64,000 nucleotides of DNA from Iodidimonas sp. SYSU 1G8 (GTDB lineage Bacteria; Pseudomonadota; Alphaproteobacteria; SMXS01): the NCBI RefSeq assembly GCF_039655775.1, contig NZ_JBBYXJ010000001.1, positions 1,883,501 through 1,947,500 on the forward strand. Reading direction: 5' to 3'. Of the stretch, positions 26,720-38,266 are shown piece after piece. The notes under the pieces were generated by a model. It was not told the DNA's origin, searched no databases, and worked only from the letters and a program-made list of their open reading frames with translations. Position numbers and translations under genes: made by a program. The number at the start of each line of letters is the position of its first letter. The stretch's first letter is position 1.

Positions 26720-27421
26720 CTATTCTCCCGGTACGCCGCGCTTCACGTCATGACGGGCGATCGCCTCGTCCACTTCCCGGGGCACGCCGTCACGCAGCAG
26801 CGAGCGGATGTGGACCTTCAGGTCCTCGATCAAACGGCGGCGGCGATAATCCGCGTCGGTCCACATGAAGCTGACGGCCATGCCGATCATCAGGTACTGG
26901 GCGAGATCGGCGGTCAGCGCGAAGCGATCGTCCTGATCCGATGAGGCGTGCGAGTGAGCGCGGCCGATCCGGTCCCACTCCCGCTCATACTCCTCCTGTG
27001 CCGGACGCAGGATCGCCTCCAGTTCCGGATCCGTACGGGCGGCGACGGTCAGTTCGTTATAGGCGGTGAACAGGGGATCGGAAATCTGTTGCCAGAGCGT
27101 CTCCAGCGCGTGATCGACGAAATCCTCGCGCCCCTCGATCGTCTCCAGCGTATCGCGGTAGATCGCCAAGCGCTTTTGCTGCAAATGCGAGACCGCCGCC
27201 TGTGTGACTTCGACCATGGACGGGAAATGATAGATGATCGCGCCGCGCGACAGACCCGTCCGGTCGGCGATCTGCTGGAGGGTGGTCCGGCTGTATCCGA
27301 CCTCGATATAGGAGCGAATGGTAGCATCCAGGATTTCGCTTCGGGTCTCGGCGCTTTTGCGCGCCTGCCAGGTATCCCGGCCGGGCTGTCCCCGGCTTTT
27401 CTTGCCAACCAATTGAGACAT
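26720..27421 (-). CDS. TetR/AcrR family transcriptional regulator (D)
   Basis: 233-residue repressor with DNA-binding domain at about residues 25-75: TRSEILDATIRSYIEVGYSR then TLQQIADRTGLSRGAIIYHF. The ATG at 27421 is preceded by GGAAGGTGAG, whereas the 70 further open codons upstream run through promoter-like DNA. It is divergent from the transcript that carries the small-RNA candidate. The gene downstream on the same strand is the SnoaL-like gene at 26643, 76 bases away, a plausible target. Ligand unknown. Confidence 0.87.
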   Translation of the reverse strand: MSQLVGKKSRGQPGRDTWQARKSAETRSEILDATIRSYIEVGYSRTTLQQIADRTGLSRGAIIYHFPSMVEVTQAAVSHLQQKRLAIYRDTLETIEGREDFVDHALETLWQQISDPLFTAYNELTVAARTDPELEAILRPAQEEYEREWDRIGRAHSHASSDQDDRFALTADLAQYLMIGMAVSFMWTDADYRRRRLIEDLKVHIRSLLRDGVPREVDEAIARHDVKRGVPGE

Positions 27422-27521
27422 CTCACCTTCCACTAGAATTCGATCCGTTTTTACCGCGCCCCGGAGCCCGGAGCATAGAGGATCAACCGCTTTTTGACAT
27501 AACAGTCGGATTTGATTGGTC

Positions 27522-27549
27522 TTGACGGTTCGCCTGCCTCCGGTACACT
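27522..27549 (+). promoter_or_regulatory. Sigma-70-type promoter of the small ORF / sRNA unit
   Basis: TTGACG and TACACT hexamers separated by 16 bases. Transcription would start near 27556 and end at the terminator at 27861, giving an RNA of about 300 bases. The spacing and five of six matches at -35 make this one of the clearer promoters in the window. Confidence 0.55.
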
Positions 27550-27599
27550 CCTCCCCCAGATAAACAAGGCCGCGCCAGACGGCCATGGGGAGACTTCCG

Positions 27600-27734
27600 G
27601 TGACGGCTCTGCCTGATTTGCATGGCACCACCTATACACTGAAAGCGTCACCGCCCGGTAACATATGTGACCGCGTGGCGCACGGCTATTTCGGGCCGCG
27701 ACAACGGGGAATTCCGAGCGACCCCGTCATGTGA
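27600..27734 (+). CDS. Possible small ORF (44 aa) ahead of the sRNA
   Basis: GTG start preceded six bases upstream by GGGGAGA, the ribosome-site type used throughout the window, and downstream of a clear promoter. The product would be 44 residues with no membrane helix and no known family. Third-position GC is about 64 percent, clearly lower than in nearby genes, and it uses the rare ATA codon, so coding is doubtful. An ATG 15 bases upstream is in frame too. It matters mainly because small ORFs are often cotranscribed with CUCCUCCC-type small RNAs in alphaproteobacteria. Confidence 0.28.
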   Translation: MTALPDLHGTTYTLKASPPGNICDRVAHGYFGPRQRGIPSDPVM

Positions 27735-27861
27735 GCTTCTGGATGCGGCAACCATGCCGCGTCGGAGGGGGACACGAGGCACGGCATCCGCCGAGTGTCC
27801 CTTACCCTCCTCCCTGAGGGAACTGGGCACCACTGGTCCCCACCGGTGGTGCCCATTTTTT
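27735..27861 (+). ncRNA. Structured small RNA candidate with CUCCUCCC motif
   Basis: Four hairpins in 120 bases. H1: GATGCGGCA-ACCA-TGCCGCGTC (27742-27763). H2: GGAGG...CCTCC outer and GGACAC/GTGTCC inner stems (27764-27810) around a CGGC-ATCC-GCCG tip. H3: a short TCCC/GGGA hairpin (27811-27821). H4: the terminator at 27825-27861. The sequence CCCTCCTCCC (27805-27814) contains CTCCTCCC, the anti-Shine-Dalgarno motif that marks the alphaproteobacterial cuckoo/CcsR-type sRNAs; an alternative fold (TCCC 798-801 with GGGA 818-821) would put it in a loop. Could instead be a leader of modE, which starts 57 bases on. Confidence 0.5.
27825..27861 (+). terminator. Strong intrinsic terminator of the sRNA unit
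   Basis: Thirteen-bp stem starting GGGCACCAC with a CCCC loop, ending GTGGTGCCC and then A plus six T. No recognised gene lies directly before it on this strand, which points to a noncoding or very short coding transcript. Confidence 0.9.
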
Positions 27862-27917
27862 GCATGGGCGGGCGCGATCCCCTAACCTGCCGTCACAGCA
27901 TCCGGAACGAGGACATC

Positions 27918-28277
27918 ATGAGCATGGCCGAAACGCCGCGTCTTTGGGTAAAGATCGATCTGGGCAGCGCCGGCCAGGTCGGCCCGGGCAAGATCGCGCT
28001 GCTGCGCGGGATCGCCGAGAAGCGGTCGATCGCCGCCGCGGCGCGCGACATGAAGATGTCCTATCGCCGGGCATGGCTGCTGATCGATGAACTCAACGGC
28101 ATCTTCGGACAGCCGGTGCTGGTCACCCATATCGGCGGCAAGGGTCACGGCGGCGCCGAACTCACCTCCTTCGGCCAACGCCTCATCGACGCCTTCGGCC
28201 TGATTCAGCAACGGGCCGATCACGCCGCGCGCGAGGAACTGGCCGCCCTGGCCGCCGAGATCCAGCCCCGCCCCTAA
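27918..28277 (+). CDS. ModE-like winged-helix regulator (DNA-binding domain only)
   Basis: 119-residue protein matching the N-terminal LysR-type winged helix of ModE: GPGKIALLRGIAEKRSIAAA then ARDMKMSYRRAWLLIDELN and the GGKGHGGAELTSFG wing. The C-terminal molybdate-binding TOBE pair is absent, as in many short alphaproteobacterial homologues, so metal sensing is not assured. GAGGACATC precedes ATG 27918. It is convergent with the histidine kinase (3-bp gap). The molybdate link is family knowledge; no mod transporter is in the window. Confidence 0.84.
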   Translation: MSMAETPRLWVKIDLGSAGQVGPGKIALLRGIAEKRSIAAAARDMKMSYRRAWLLIDELNGIFGQPVLVTHIGGKGHGGAELTSFGQRLIDAFGLIQQRADHAAREELAALAAEIQPRP

Positions 28278-28280
28278 CGG

Positions 28281-31200
28281 TCAGGCATCCAGCAATTCGC
28301 GCACCTTGCTGGCCAGCAGCTCGCGCGGAAACGGCTTGGACAACAGCACCACGCCTTCATCCAGCCGGCCGTGATGCATCACGGCGTCTTCCGTGTAACC
28401 GGACATGAACAAAATCCGGCACTTGGGCGCTCGCTCGGCGACGGCGATCGACACGTCGCGCCCGCTCATGCCCTTTGGCAACACCACGTCGGCCAGCAGC
28501 AGGTCAGGACGCAGCCCCTCGTCGACGAGCGCCAGCGCCGACGGCCCGTCCGCCGCGGCGATCACCGTATAGCCCAGCGATTTGAGCAGCCTCTCCACGG
28601 TCAGGCGGACATCGCCGTCATCCTCGACCAGCAGGATCGTCTCGGACCCTGGCCGGATCACCACCGGCGCCGGACGCGGCGCGGTTGCCGTCGGCGTGGC
28701 GTAGCTGCGCGGGAAGAACAGCTTCACGGTCGTGCCATGCCCCTGTTCGCTGTAGATGCGAACATGCCCGCCAGACTGCTTGGCGAAGCCGTACACCATG
28801 CTGAGCCCGAGCCCGCTGCCCTTGCCGACTTCCTTCGTGGTGAAGAACGGATCGAACGCGCGCGCCTGGACCTCGGGCGGCATGCCGATGCCGGTGTCGC
28901 TCACCGCGACCACCGCGTAGTGGCCCGGAACCATGTCCTCGAACTGGCTGGCGAGAAACCCGTCGATCTCCAGATTGGCGGTTTCAATGGTCAACCTGCC
29001 GCCATCGGGCATGGCGTCGCGCGCATTGACCACCAGATTGACCAGCGCCGCTTCCAGCTGGGCGGGATCGACCTCGACGGGGTAGACGTTGGCATCGAGC
29101 ACCGTATGCGTGTCGATCGCCTCCTCGAGCAGGCGGTGGAGCAGCCGCATCATGTTGCGCACCAGTTCGTTCACCCGGATGACCTTGGGATCAAGCGGTT
29201 GCTGCCGCGAGAAGGCCAGCAGGCGGCGGGTCAGTTCCGCGCCCCTGTCGACCGCGTTCAGCGCGACGGTGATCGACTCCGCCACGTCGGGACGGTCCGC
29301 CGCCAGCATGTTGGCCAGCTCCAGGTTGAGCTGCATGGCCATGAGCAGATTGTTGAAGTCATGGGCCACGCCGCCGACGAGCTGGCCCACCGTCTCCATC
29401 TTCTGGGCCTGATTAAGCCGTGCCTCGGCCTTCTTGCGTTCGGTCAGGTCCCGAAGACTGCCGATGAATATCTTGCGGTCCCCCATGCGCATCTCGCTGA
29501 CGGCCAGATCGACCGGAAAGACCTCGCCGTTCTTGCGCACGGCGGTCAGCTCGCGCGGCGCGGCAAGGCCGGCGCGTCCAGCGGCCTCGTCGCGCAGCCT
29601 GGCCATGAACCCATCGGAATCCTCGGCATACCCTGCCGGCATGAGCAGCGACAGATTGCGTCCGGTCGCCTCGCCGGCCAGATAACCGAACAGCCGCTCA
29701 GCCTCGGGATTGAAGGACTCGATCACGCCGTACTCGTCCGTGGTGATGATCGCCACCGAGGCTGATTCCATGATCGCGCGGTTGCGCGCCTCGCTTTCCT
29801 GCAGGCGTTCGACGACCCGCTGTTCCTCGGTGATATCGGCGATATAGCCTTCGATCGCCACGACGGCATCGTTCTGGTCACGGATCGCGCTGCCCTGCTC
29901 CAGAACCCATCTCAGGTCACCATCCTTCCGGATGATCCGATAGGACAGCTGGAAAGCCCGGCGATTGCCGACGGCATCCTGAATGCCTTGCCAGACGCGC
30001 TGCCGGTCGCGAGGGTCGATCACGTCATTGTATGAAACGACCGAATTGCCGATCAGTTCGTGCGGCTCGTATCCCATCAACCGCTGGCAGGCGTCACTGA
30101 CGAACCGCATGGTCCAGCGTTCGTCGTTGTCGCAGCGGTAGACCACGCCGGACAGGTTGCGCATCAGCGCCGACATGGCCCGTTCGGTTTCCCTGTGCGC
30201 CGCTTCCAGTTCCTTCGAGGGTGTCACGTCCTGGATCAGGCCGGTCAGCGCCGTCGCGCGACCGGAGTCATCCCGCTCGGCGGACATGATGACCCGCACA
30301 TGGGTCACCTCGCGCCCGGGGCTCAGATAGCGGTACTGCACCTCGGCCATGTCGAGCGTGCCGTCGATGAGCTGCCTGGCCACGGCCTCGACGCGGGCAA
30401 GGTCGTCGGGGTGGACCGCCCGGGTCGCATGGTCCATGCCATAGGTGGCGTAGTCGTCGGGCAGCCCGAGAACCTGCCGTGTCTCGGGCGGCGCATGATA
30501 GAGCCGGGTCGAAAGATCGAACCGCCACGGGCCGAGCCGCGCCAACTCCTGTGCCTGACGCAGCTGTCTCTCGCGCCGGGCCAGGGCCTGCATGACCTTG
30601 TTGCGGTCGGTGATGTCGGAATAGGACACGACGATCCTGTGCGGCGCGCCGTCATCGTCGCGCACCATGGCCGCGTAGACGCTCACATCCACCTCGCCAC
30701 CATCGGCGCGGCGGAACACCAGTTCACCCGTCCACCGCCCGGTCTCCATCAGCGACGCGATGGACCCGCTCACCATTCCACGATCCACGACGAAATCGAT
30801 GGCGCCGAGGCCGAGCACCTGCTCGGTGGACTCCAGGCCCAGCAATTCAACGAACGCCTGGTTCGCGTAGGTGTATTGCCCCTTAAGTGTCGCGATGGTC
30901 AGCGGACTCGCCGCCGTGTCGATGGCCCGGTCACGGAAGGCCAGCTCCCTCTGGGCAAGCTTCTGCTCGGTGACCTCCTGGATCACGCCGTGCACCATGA
31001 GCGCCCTGCCGGCCTCGCGCTGGCTGGTGCGGATGACCATGCGCACCCAGATCAACGCGCCAGCGGCGGTCAGCGCGCGGGTCTCCAGCTCCGGGTCCGG
31101 CATTTCGCCCGCCCGCACCATGTTCACCCGCCCCAGCACGAACTCCCTGTCGAGCGGGTGAACGAACGCCAGCAAATCATCCATCCTGAAGGACCGCCGC

Positions 31201-31760
31201 ACCGGGTCGAGGCCCAGCACCATGCACATCTCCGCCGAGCAGGAGATTTCGTCCGTCGCGATGTCCCAGTCCCAGCTGCCGACATGGGCAACCTGCTGGG
31301 CGATCTCCGCCTCCTTGCGCGCCTTCTCCGCCTCGATGTGCTTGGTCACGACCTCCGTGAGCATGATCATGCCTTCGATGGCCCCGCTCTCGCCGATGAC
31401 GGGCACGATTTCCCAGCGGATCCAGACGGAACGCCCGTCGTCGCGGACGAATTCGTCCTGCTCGCACACCATGTGCTCACCGGCCAGACAGCGGCGATGC
31501 TCCTCGCGCCAGCGTTCCGGAACATCGGGAAACACGTCGTAATGGGACCTGCCGAGAAGGTCAGCGTCGCCCAGCTCGTAGTCCTTGTACCAGCGGTCGC
31601 TGACCGCCAGATACCGCATGTCCCGATCGACGATGGCCATGGCGGCGGGCGCACGTTCGAAGATCAGGCGGACGAGGGAACTGGACGCGTCCTCCGAAAA
31701 GAGGCTTTTCAGAGCGGCCCGATCGAGCACTACGTGATCCGTCCGCCCCATGAACGGCAT
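28281..31760 (-). CDS. Hybrid sensor histidine kinase with six PAS domains
   Basis: 1159-residue cytoplasmic hybrid kinase with no membrane helix. Six PAS/PAC modules follow one another from about residue 20 to 770. The H-box is [10 protein letters not shown] with H800, the N-box centres on N912, and DTGIGM and [11 protein letters not shown] form the ATP site. The C-terminal receiver starts near residue 1040 with phospho-acceptor D1091 in [10 protein letters not shown]-box type and gene order suggest autonomous His-to-Asp relay within the protein. PAS modules usually sense redox state, oxygen, light or small molecules; none has an obvious cofactor Cys or His set by eye. A second start nine bases in is equally likely. 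No partner regulator gene adjoins. Confidence 0.92.
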   Translation of the reverse strand: MPFMGRTDHVVLDRAALKSLFSEDASSSLVRLIFERAPAAMAIVDRDMRYLAVSDRWYKDYELGDADLLGRSHYDVFPDVPERWREEHRRCLAGEHMVCEQDEFVRDDGRSVWIRWEIVPVIGESGAIEGMIMLTEVVTKHIEAEKARKEAEIAQQVAHVGSWDWDIATDEISCSAEMCMVLGLDPVRRSFRMDDLLAFVHPLDREFVLGRVNMVRAGEMPDPELETRALTAAGALIWVRMVIRTSQREAGRALMVHGVIQEVTEQKLAQRELAFRDRAIDTAASPLTIATLKGQYTYANQAFVELLGLESTEQVLGLGAIDFVVDRGMVSGSIASLMETGRWTGELVFRRADGGEVDVSVYAAMVRDDDGAPHRIVVSYSDITDRNKVMQALARRERQLRQAQELARLGPWRFDLSTRLYHAPPETRQVLGLPDDYATYGMDHATRAVHPDDLARVEAVARQLIDGTLDMAEVQYRYLSPGREVTHVRVIMSAERDDSGRATALTGLIQDVTPSKELEAAHRETERAMSALMRNLSGVVYRCDNDERWTMRFVSDACQRLMGYEPHELIGNSVVSYNDVIDPRDRQRVWQGIQDAVGNRRAFQLSYRIIRKDGDLRWVLEQGSAIRDQNDAVVAIEGYIADITEEQRVVERLQESEARNRAIMESASVAIITTDEYGVIESFNPEAERLFGYLAGEATGRNLSLLMPAGYAEDSDGFMARLRDEAAGRAGLAAPRELTAVRKNGEVFPVDLAVSEMRMGDRKIFIGSLRDLTERKKAEARLNQAQKMETVGQLVGGVAHDFNNLLMAMQLNLELANMLAADRPDVAESITVALNAVDRGAELTRRLLAFSRQQPLDPKVIRVNELVRNMMRLLHRLLEEAIDTHTVLDANVYPVEVDPAQLEAALVNLVVNARDAMPDGGRLTIETANLEIDGFLASQFEDMVPGHYAVVAVSDTGIGMPPEVQARAFDPFFTTKEVGKGSGLGLSMVYGFAKQSGGHVRIYSEQGHGTTVKLFFPRSYATPTATAPRPAPVVIRPGSETILLVEDDGDVRLTVERLLKSLGYTVIAAADGPSALALVDEGLRPDLLLADVVLPKGMSGRDVSIAVAERAPKCRILFMSGYTEDAVMHHGRLDEGVVLLSKPFPRELLASKVRELLDA

Positions 31761-31995
31761 GACCCTTCATATACAGGCGACCGTTGGCCCGTCGCATGCA
31801 TGCGAGCATAGCCGATCCGGGGCGAGGCGCATAACACGTCTTTCACGCATATCGCGCGGCGCGGTGACCGCCGCGCCGAGGCGCCGCCTGCTGTCGGCTC
31901 TGGACGGATAGCCATCAAAGCTTTATCTCCTGTGCCCGGCCGGCGGCCCTTGGCTCCGGCCCCTTTAGGTGTAGCCAGACGAGAATGTGACGCGC

Positions 31996-35157
<3,162 letters not shown>

Positions 35158-35220
35158 TACAAAAGCGCTGAGGTCATCGCCGTCCTCCGTTAAGGTTCAT
35201 CGAGCCTTACGGAGGAATCG

Positions 35221-35640
35221 ATGCAAACCGACCTGCTTGCTCCCATGATCACGCTGGTGCTGTGGACCTTCGTGATGTGTGCCTGGCTGTACGCCACCCG
35301 CATTCCGGCGATCCGCCGCCTGAACGTTCCGCTGGACGGCAGCCGTCCGCGCGAGGAATTCAACGCCCGATTGCCGCCGGAAGTCCGGTGGAAGGCCGAC
35401 AATTACAATCACCTGCTGGAGCAGCCGGTGTTGTTCTATGCGGTGGTGACCGCGCTTTGCCTGGTCGGCGCGTGGGGCGACCTCAACGTGATCCTCGCCT
35501 GGATCTATGTCGTGCTGCGCATCGTCCACAGCCTGGTGCAGGCGCTGGTCAACATCATCATGCTGCGGTTCGCCATCTTCATCACCGCGACGATCGTGCT
35601 GCTGATTCTGGCGATCCGGGCGGCGCTGGCGATCTTCTGA
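35221..35640 (+). CDS. MAPEG family membrane protein
   Basis: 139-residue inner-membrane protein with four hydrophobic helices (about 8-25, 68-85, 87-105, 112-137). It contains the MAPEG signature region KADNYNHLLEQPVLFYAVV. Eukaryotic members conjugate glutathione or make leukotrienes; bacterial functions are mostly unknown. GGAGGAATCG precedes the ATG. It lies between ileS and a P450 with its own spacing, so cotranscription is uncertain. Confidence 0.88.
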   Translation: MQTDLLAPMITLVLWTFVMCAWLYATRIPAIRRLNVPLDGSRPREEFNARLPPEVRWKADNYNHLLEQPVLFYAVVTALCLVGAWGDLNVILAWIYVVLRIVHSLVQALVNIIMLRFAIFITATIVLLILAIRAALAIF

Positions 35641-35666
35641 AAAATATCTCGCCCTATTAAACATGC

Positions 35667-35685
35667 ACCCGTGACTGTGACGGGT
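35667..35685. promoter_or_regulatory. Inverted repeat ACCCGT-N7-ACGGGT upstream of P450 (3)
   Basis: Perfect 6-bp arms 49 bases before the P450 start, overlapping the likely promoter. Candidate operator; the cognate regulator is not obvious in the neighbourhood. Confidence 0.4.
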
Positions 35686-35733
35686 CTCGCTGCTAGGGTC
35701 GCGCCCACTATTCAACCAGGGGAAGCAGACGAC

Positions 35734-37002
35734 ATGGGAAGCGAGAAGCCCGAGGATTTCAACCTGACGGATCCGGCGGTCCAGGAATGCCCGTATCACG
35801 CCTATAACGTGCTTCGGTCGCAGGCGCCGGTTCACAAGGACCCGCATACGGGCTTCTACGTCATCACCCGCTACGACGACCTGAAGCGGGTGCTGCGCGA
35901 CTATGAGTTCTTCTCGCGCGACCTTTCGGGCGCCTGGGACAAGACGATCGACACCGGGCGCAAGGGTTACTGGCGCAACCCGGTCGAGGTATCGAAGGTG
36001 TTCGCCGATGGCGGCTGGCTGATGGCCGATTGCCTGAGCGCCGAGCCGCCGATCCACAACATCTTCCGCAGCCTGGCCGACCCGGCCTTCACCGCCGGCA
36101 AGGTAAAAGCCGGCCAGCCCTATATCGAGGCGCTGATCCAGGAACTGGTCGATGGGTTCATCGACGACGGCAAGGTGGAATTCGTCAGCCAGTTCTGCGT
36201 GCCGCTGCCCATGCATGTCATCGCCGACCGTATGGGGCTGCCCAAGGAAGATCTGCCCCGCCTGAAGGCATGGTCGCAGGACCAGGTCGATTCCATGAGC
36301 CAGCGCCTCTCGGTGGAGGAAGAGATCGCCAACGCCAAGCGCCAGGTGGAATTCCAGCACTATCTGGTCGACTGGTTCGGCCGCAAGCGGCAGGACCCGC
36401 AGGACGACATCCTGTCGATCCTGGCCAATGCCCGCAACGAGCAGGGCGAGTACTTCAAGGACGCCGAGCTGCTGTCCATCGCCTTCGCGCTGAACATCGG
36501 CGGCAACGAGACCACCACCAATTCCATCGCCGCCGGCATGCTGCTGCTGATGGAACAACCGGAAAAGATGGCCGAGCTGCGCGGCAACCGCGCCCTGATC
36601 AAGAACTTCATCGAGGAGATCATCCGCCTCGAAACGCCGGTGCAGAGCCTGTTCCGTACCGTCCGCAAGGACGTCGAACTGGGCGGGGTCGCCATTCCCA
36701 AGGGCGCGACCATCGACATGCGCTTTGGCGCGGCGAACCGTGATCCGGCCGAGTTCCCCAACCCGGAGGAAATGGACCTGCACCGCAAGAGCCCGGGCAA
36801 GCACATGGCCTATGGCACGGCGCACCATCACTGCATCGGCGCGCCGCTGGCCCGGCAGGAAATGACGCTGGCCTTCAACATCCTGCTCGACCGGCTGGAC
36901 AACATCCGGATCGCGCCGGAGCAGACCGATTTCAGCCATCACCCGCATTTCGCGCTGCGCGGCCTGAAGGCGCTGAACCTGACCTTCGACAAGATCGCCT
37001 GA
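35734..37002 (+). CDS. Cytochrome P450 (3)
   Basis: 422-residue bacterial P450 with I-helix motif GGNETTTN, K-helix EEIIR and heme motif YGTAHHHCIG with ligand C367. In the usual FGxGxHxCxG pattern the first residue is Tyr and the second Gly is Ala here, a tolerated variant. GGGGAAGCAGACGAC precedes ATG 35734. It stands apart from the catabolic island, after the MAPEG gene; a stable 11-bp hairpin (37009-37046) follows it. Substrate unknown. Confidence 0.92.
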   Translation: MGSEKPEDFNLTDPAVQECPYHAYNVLRSQAPVHKDPHTGFYVITRYDDLKRVLRDYEFFSRDLSGAWDKTIDTGRKGYWRNPVEVSKVFADGGWLMADCLSAEPPIHNIFRSLADPAFTAGKVKAGQPYIEALIQELVDGFIDDGKVEFVSQFCVPLPMHVIADRMGLPKEDLPRLKAWSQDQVDSMSQRLSVEEEIANAKRQVEFQHYLVDWFGRKRQDPQDDILSILANARNEQGEYFKDAELLSIAFALNIGGNETTTNSIAAGMLLLMEQPEKMAELRGNRALIKNFIEEIIRLETPVQSLFRTVRKDVELGGVAIPKGATIDMRFGAANRDPAEFPNPEEMDLHRKSPGKHMAYGTAHHHCIGAPLARQEMTLAFNILLDRLDNIRIAPEQTDFSHHPHFALRGLKALNLTFDKIA

Positions 37003-37008
37003 GTTGAA

Positions 37009-37046
37009 CGGCCGGAAGGGACGAAAACGCGGCTTCCTTCCGGCCG
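37009..37046 (+). terminator. Hairpin after P450 (3), no T run
   Basis: Perfect 11-bp stem CGGCCGGAAGG/CCTTCCGGCCG around a 16-base loop, 6 bases past the stop. Lacking a T tract, it may be a weak terminator or 3'-stabilising structure. Confidence 0.5.
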
Positions 37047-37160
37047 CCCCAGCATCGGTCACATTCCCGTAACCTTCCCCGCATAGACTTGCGCGCCTCG
37101 ACGGCGGCGGGCGTGCCGTTCTTGTGTGTCGACGGCCAACCGCGTGAAGGGATTTCAATC

Positions 37161-37499
37161 GTGGACATGGATGTAAGCGATCTGGGCGGCAACATTCTGA
37201 AGGTAGCGCTTCACGGCCGGCTCGATACGGCGGGCGTCGACCAGATCGAGACCCGTTTCTCGGCCACGCTCGTACCCGGCGCTCACAATGCGGTCGTCGA
37301 TCTGTCGGACGTGTCCTTCGTCGCGTCGATGGGGGTGCGCATGTTCATCAGCGTCGCACGTGCCCTGAGCCAAAAGGGCTGCAGGATGGTGCTCCTGTCA
37401 CCGCAGGTCGGCGTCAATGACATGTTCGGCGCAGCCGCGATTCCGAAAATCATTCCCGTCGTCTTCGACGAACGGGAAGCGGTCGGTCTGATGCCCTGA
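37161..37499 (+). CDS. STAS-domain anti-sigma factor antagonist-like protein
   Basis: 112-residue STAS domain. The key segment is VVDLSDVSFVASMGVRMFIS, where the Ser-Met-Gly triplet corresponds to the phosphorylatable serine site of SpoIIAA-type antagonists. GTG 37161 is chosen because GAAGGGA lies eight bases upstream; ATG two codons later is an alternative. No RsbW-type kinase adjoins, but a PP2C phosphatase is the next, convergent gene. Role in a partner-switching cascade is inferred. Confidence 0.82.
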   Translation: MDMDVSDLGGNILKVALHGRLDTAGVDQIETRFSATLVPGAHNAVVDLSDVSFVASMGVRMFISVARALSQKGCRMVLLSPQVGVNDMFGAAAIPKIIPVVFDEREAVGLMP

Positions 37500-37520
37500 C
37501 CCGTAACCGGACGCCGGGCG

Positions 37521-38249
37521 TCAGGTGGCTTCGATGATCACGAAGGACAGATTATCCGGCGCGCCGCGGTCGAGACAGGTGACCTCGATGCGTTCGGCGG
37601 CCTCGGCCATGTTGACGATGCTCGCCATCGCCGCGATTTCCGCATCGGAACACACGCCGGTGACGCCATCCGTCGCCAGCACCAGCCGGTCACCCGGCTC
37701 CAGCGGACCGTGACAGGTATCCGGCTCCAGTTCCGCATGGGCGCCCAAGGCGCGGGTGATGACATTGCGCATGGGATGGGCGTTGGCGTCGGCCTGGCTG
37801 ATCTGCCCCGCATCCACCAGTTGCTGCACATAGGAATGGTCTCGCGTCAGGCGCGTCAGCACACCGCCGCGCAAGCGGTAGAGACGGCTGTCCCCGACCC
37901 AGACACAGGCATAGAAGTCCTGAAAGATCATCACCACCACGACCGTGCTGCCCATGGTCCGGCTTTGTGACTGTCCGGTCCCCTGCGCATACAGTTCCTG
38001 GTTCAGGCGATGGAGGTCCTGCCGGACCTCGCGCAGAAAGGTGCGGCCATCGACGGGCGGCTCGACCCGGGCGAGCGCGTCGATGATCATGGCGCTGGCG
38101 ACATCGCCGGCGCGGTGCCCGCCCATGCCGTCGGCCACGACCCACAGGCCGATATCGGTCCGCTCGAGGAACGCGTCCTCGTTGTGCGGACGCACCTTCC
38201 CCGTGTGCGTCCTTCCGATCGACCGGAAATTCAGCTTGCCTCCGTACAC
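37521..38249 (-). CDS. PP2C-type Ser/Thr protein phosphatase (PppA/Stp-like)
   Basis: 242-residue phosphatase with the full metal-site set: RPHNEDAF near residue 20, VVADGMGGHRAGDVAS near 37, LATDGVTG and GAPDNLSF at the end. GTG is the start codon, 17 bases after the TssL-like stop, so the genes are probably one operon. In type VI secretion clusters this enzyme reverses phosphorylation of the FHA protein by a PpkA kinase; an FHA gene is two genes upstream and a kinase lies at 46602. Cytoplasmic, without the extra transmembrane tail seen in Gram-positive Stp. Confidence 0.9.
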   Translation of the reverse strand: MYGGKLNFRSIGRTHTGKVRPHNEDAFLERTDIGLWVVADGMGGHRAGDVASAMIIDALARVEPPVDGRTFLREVRQDLHRLNQELYAQGTGQSQSRTMGSTVVVVMIFQDFYACVWVGDSRLYRLRGGVLTRLTRDHSYVQQLVDAGQISQADANAHPMRNVITRALGAHAELEPDTCHGPLEPGDRLVLATDGVTGVCSDAEIAAMASIVNMAEAAERIEVTCLDRGAPDNLSFVIIEAT

Positions 38250-38266
38250 GGTCCCTCTACACGCTG

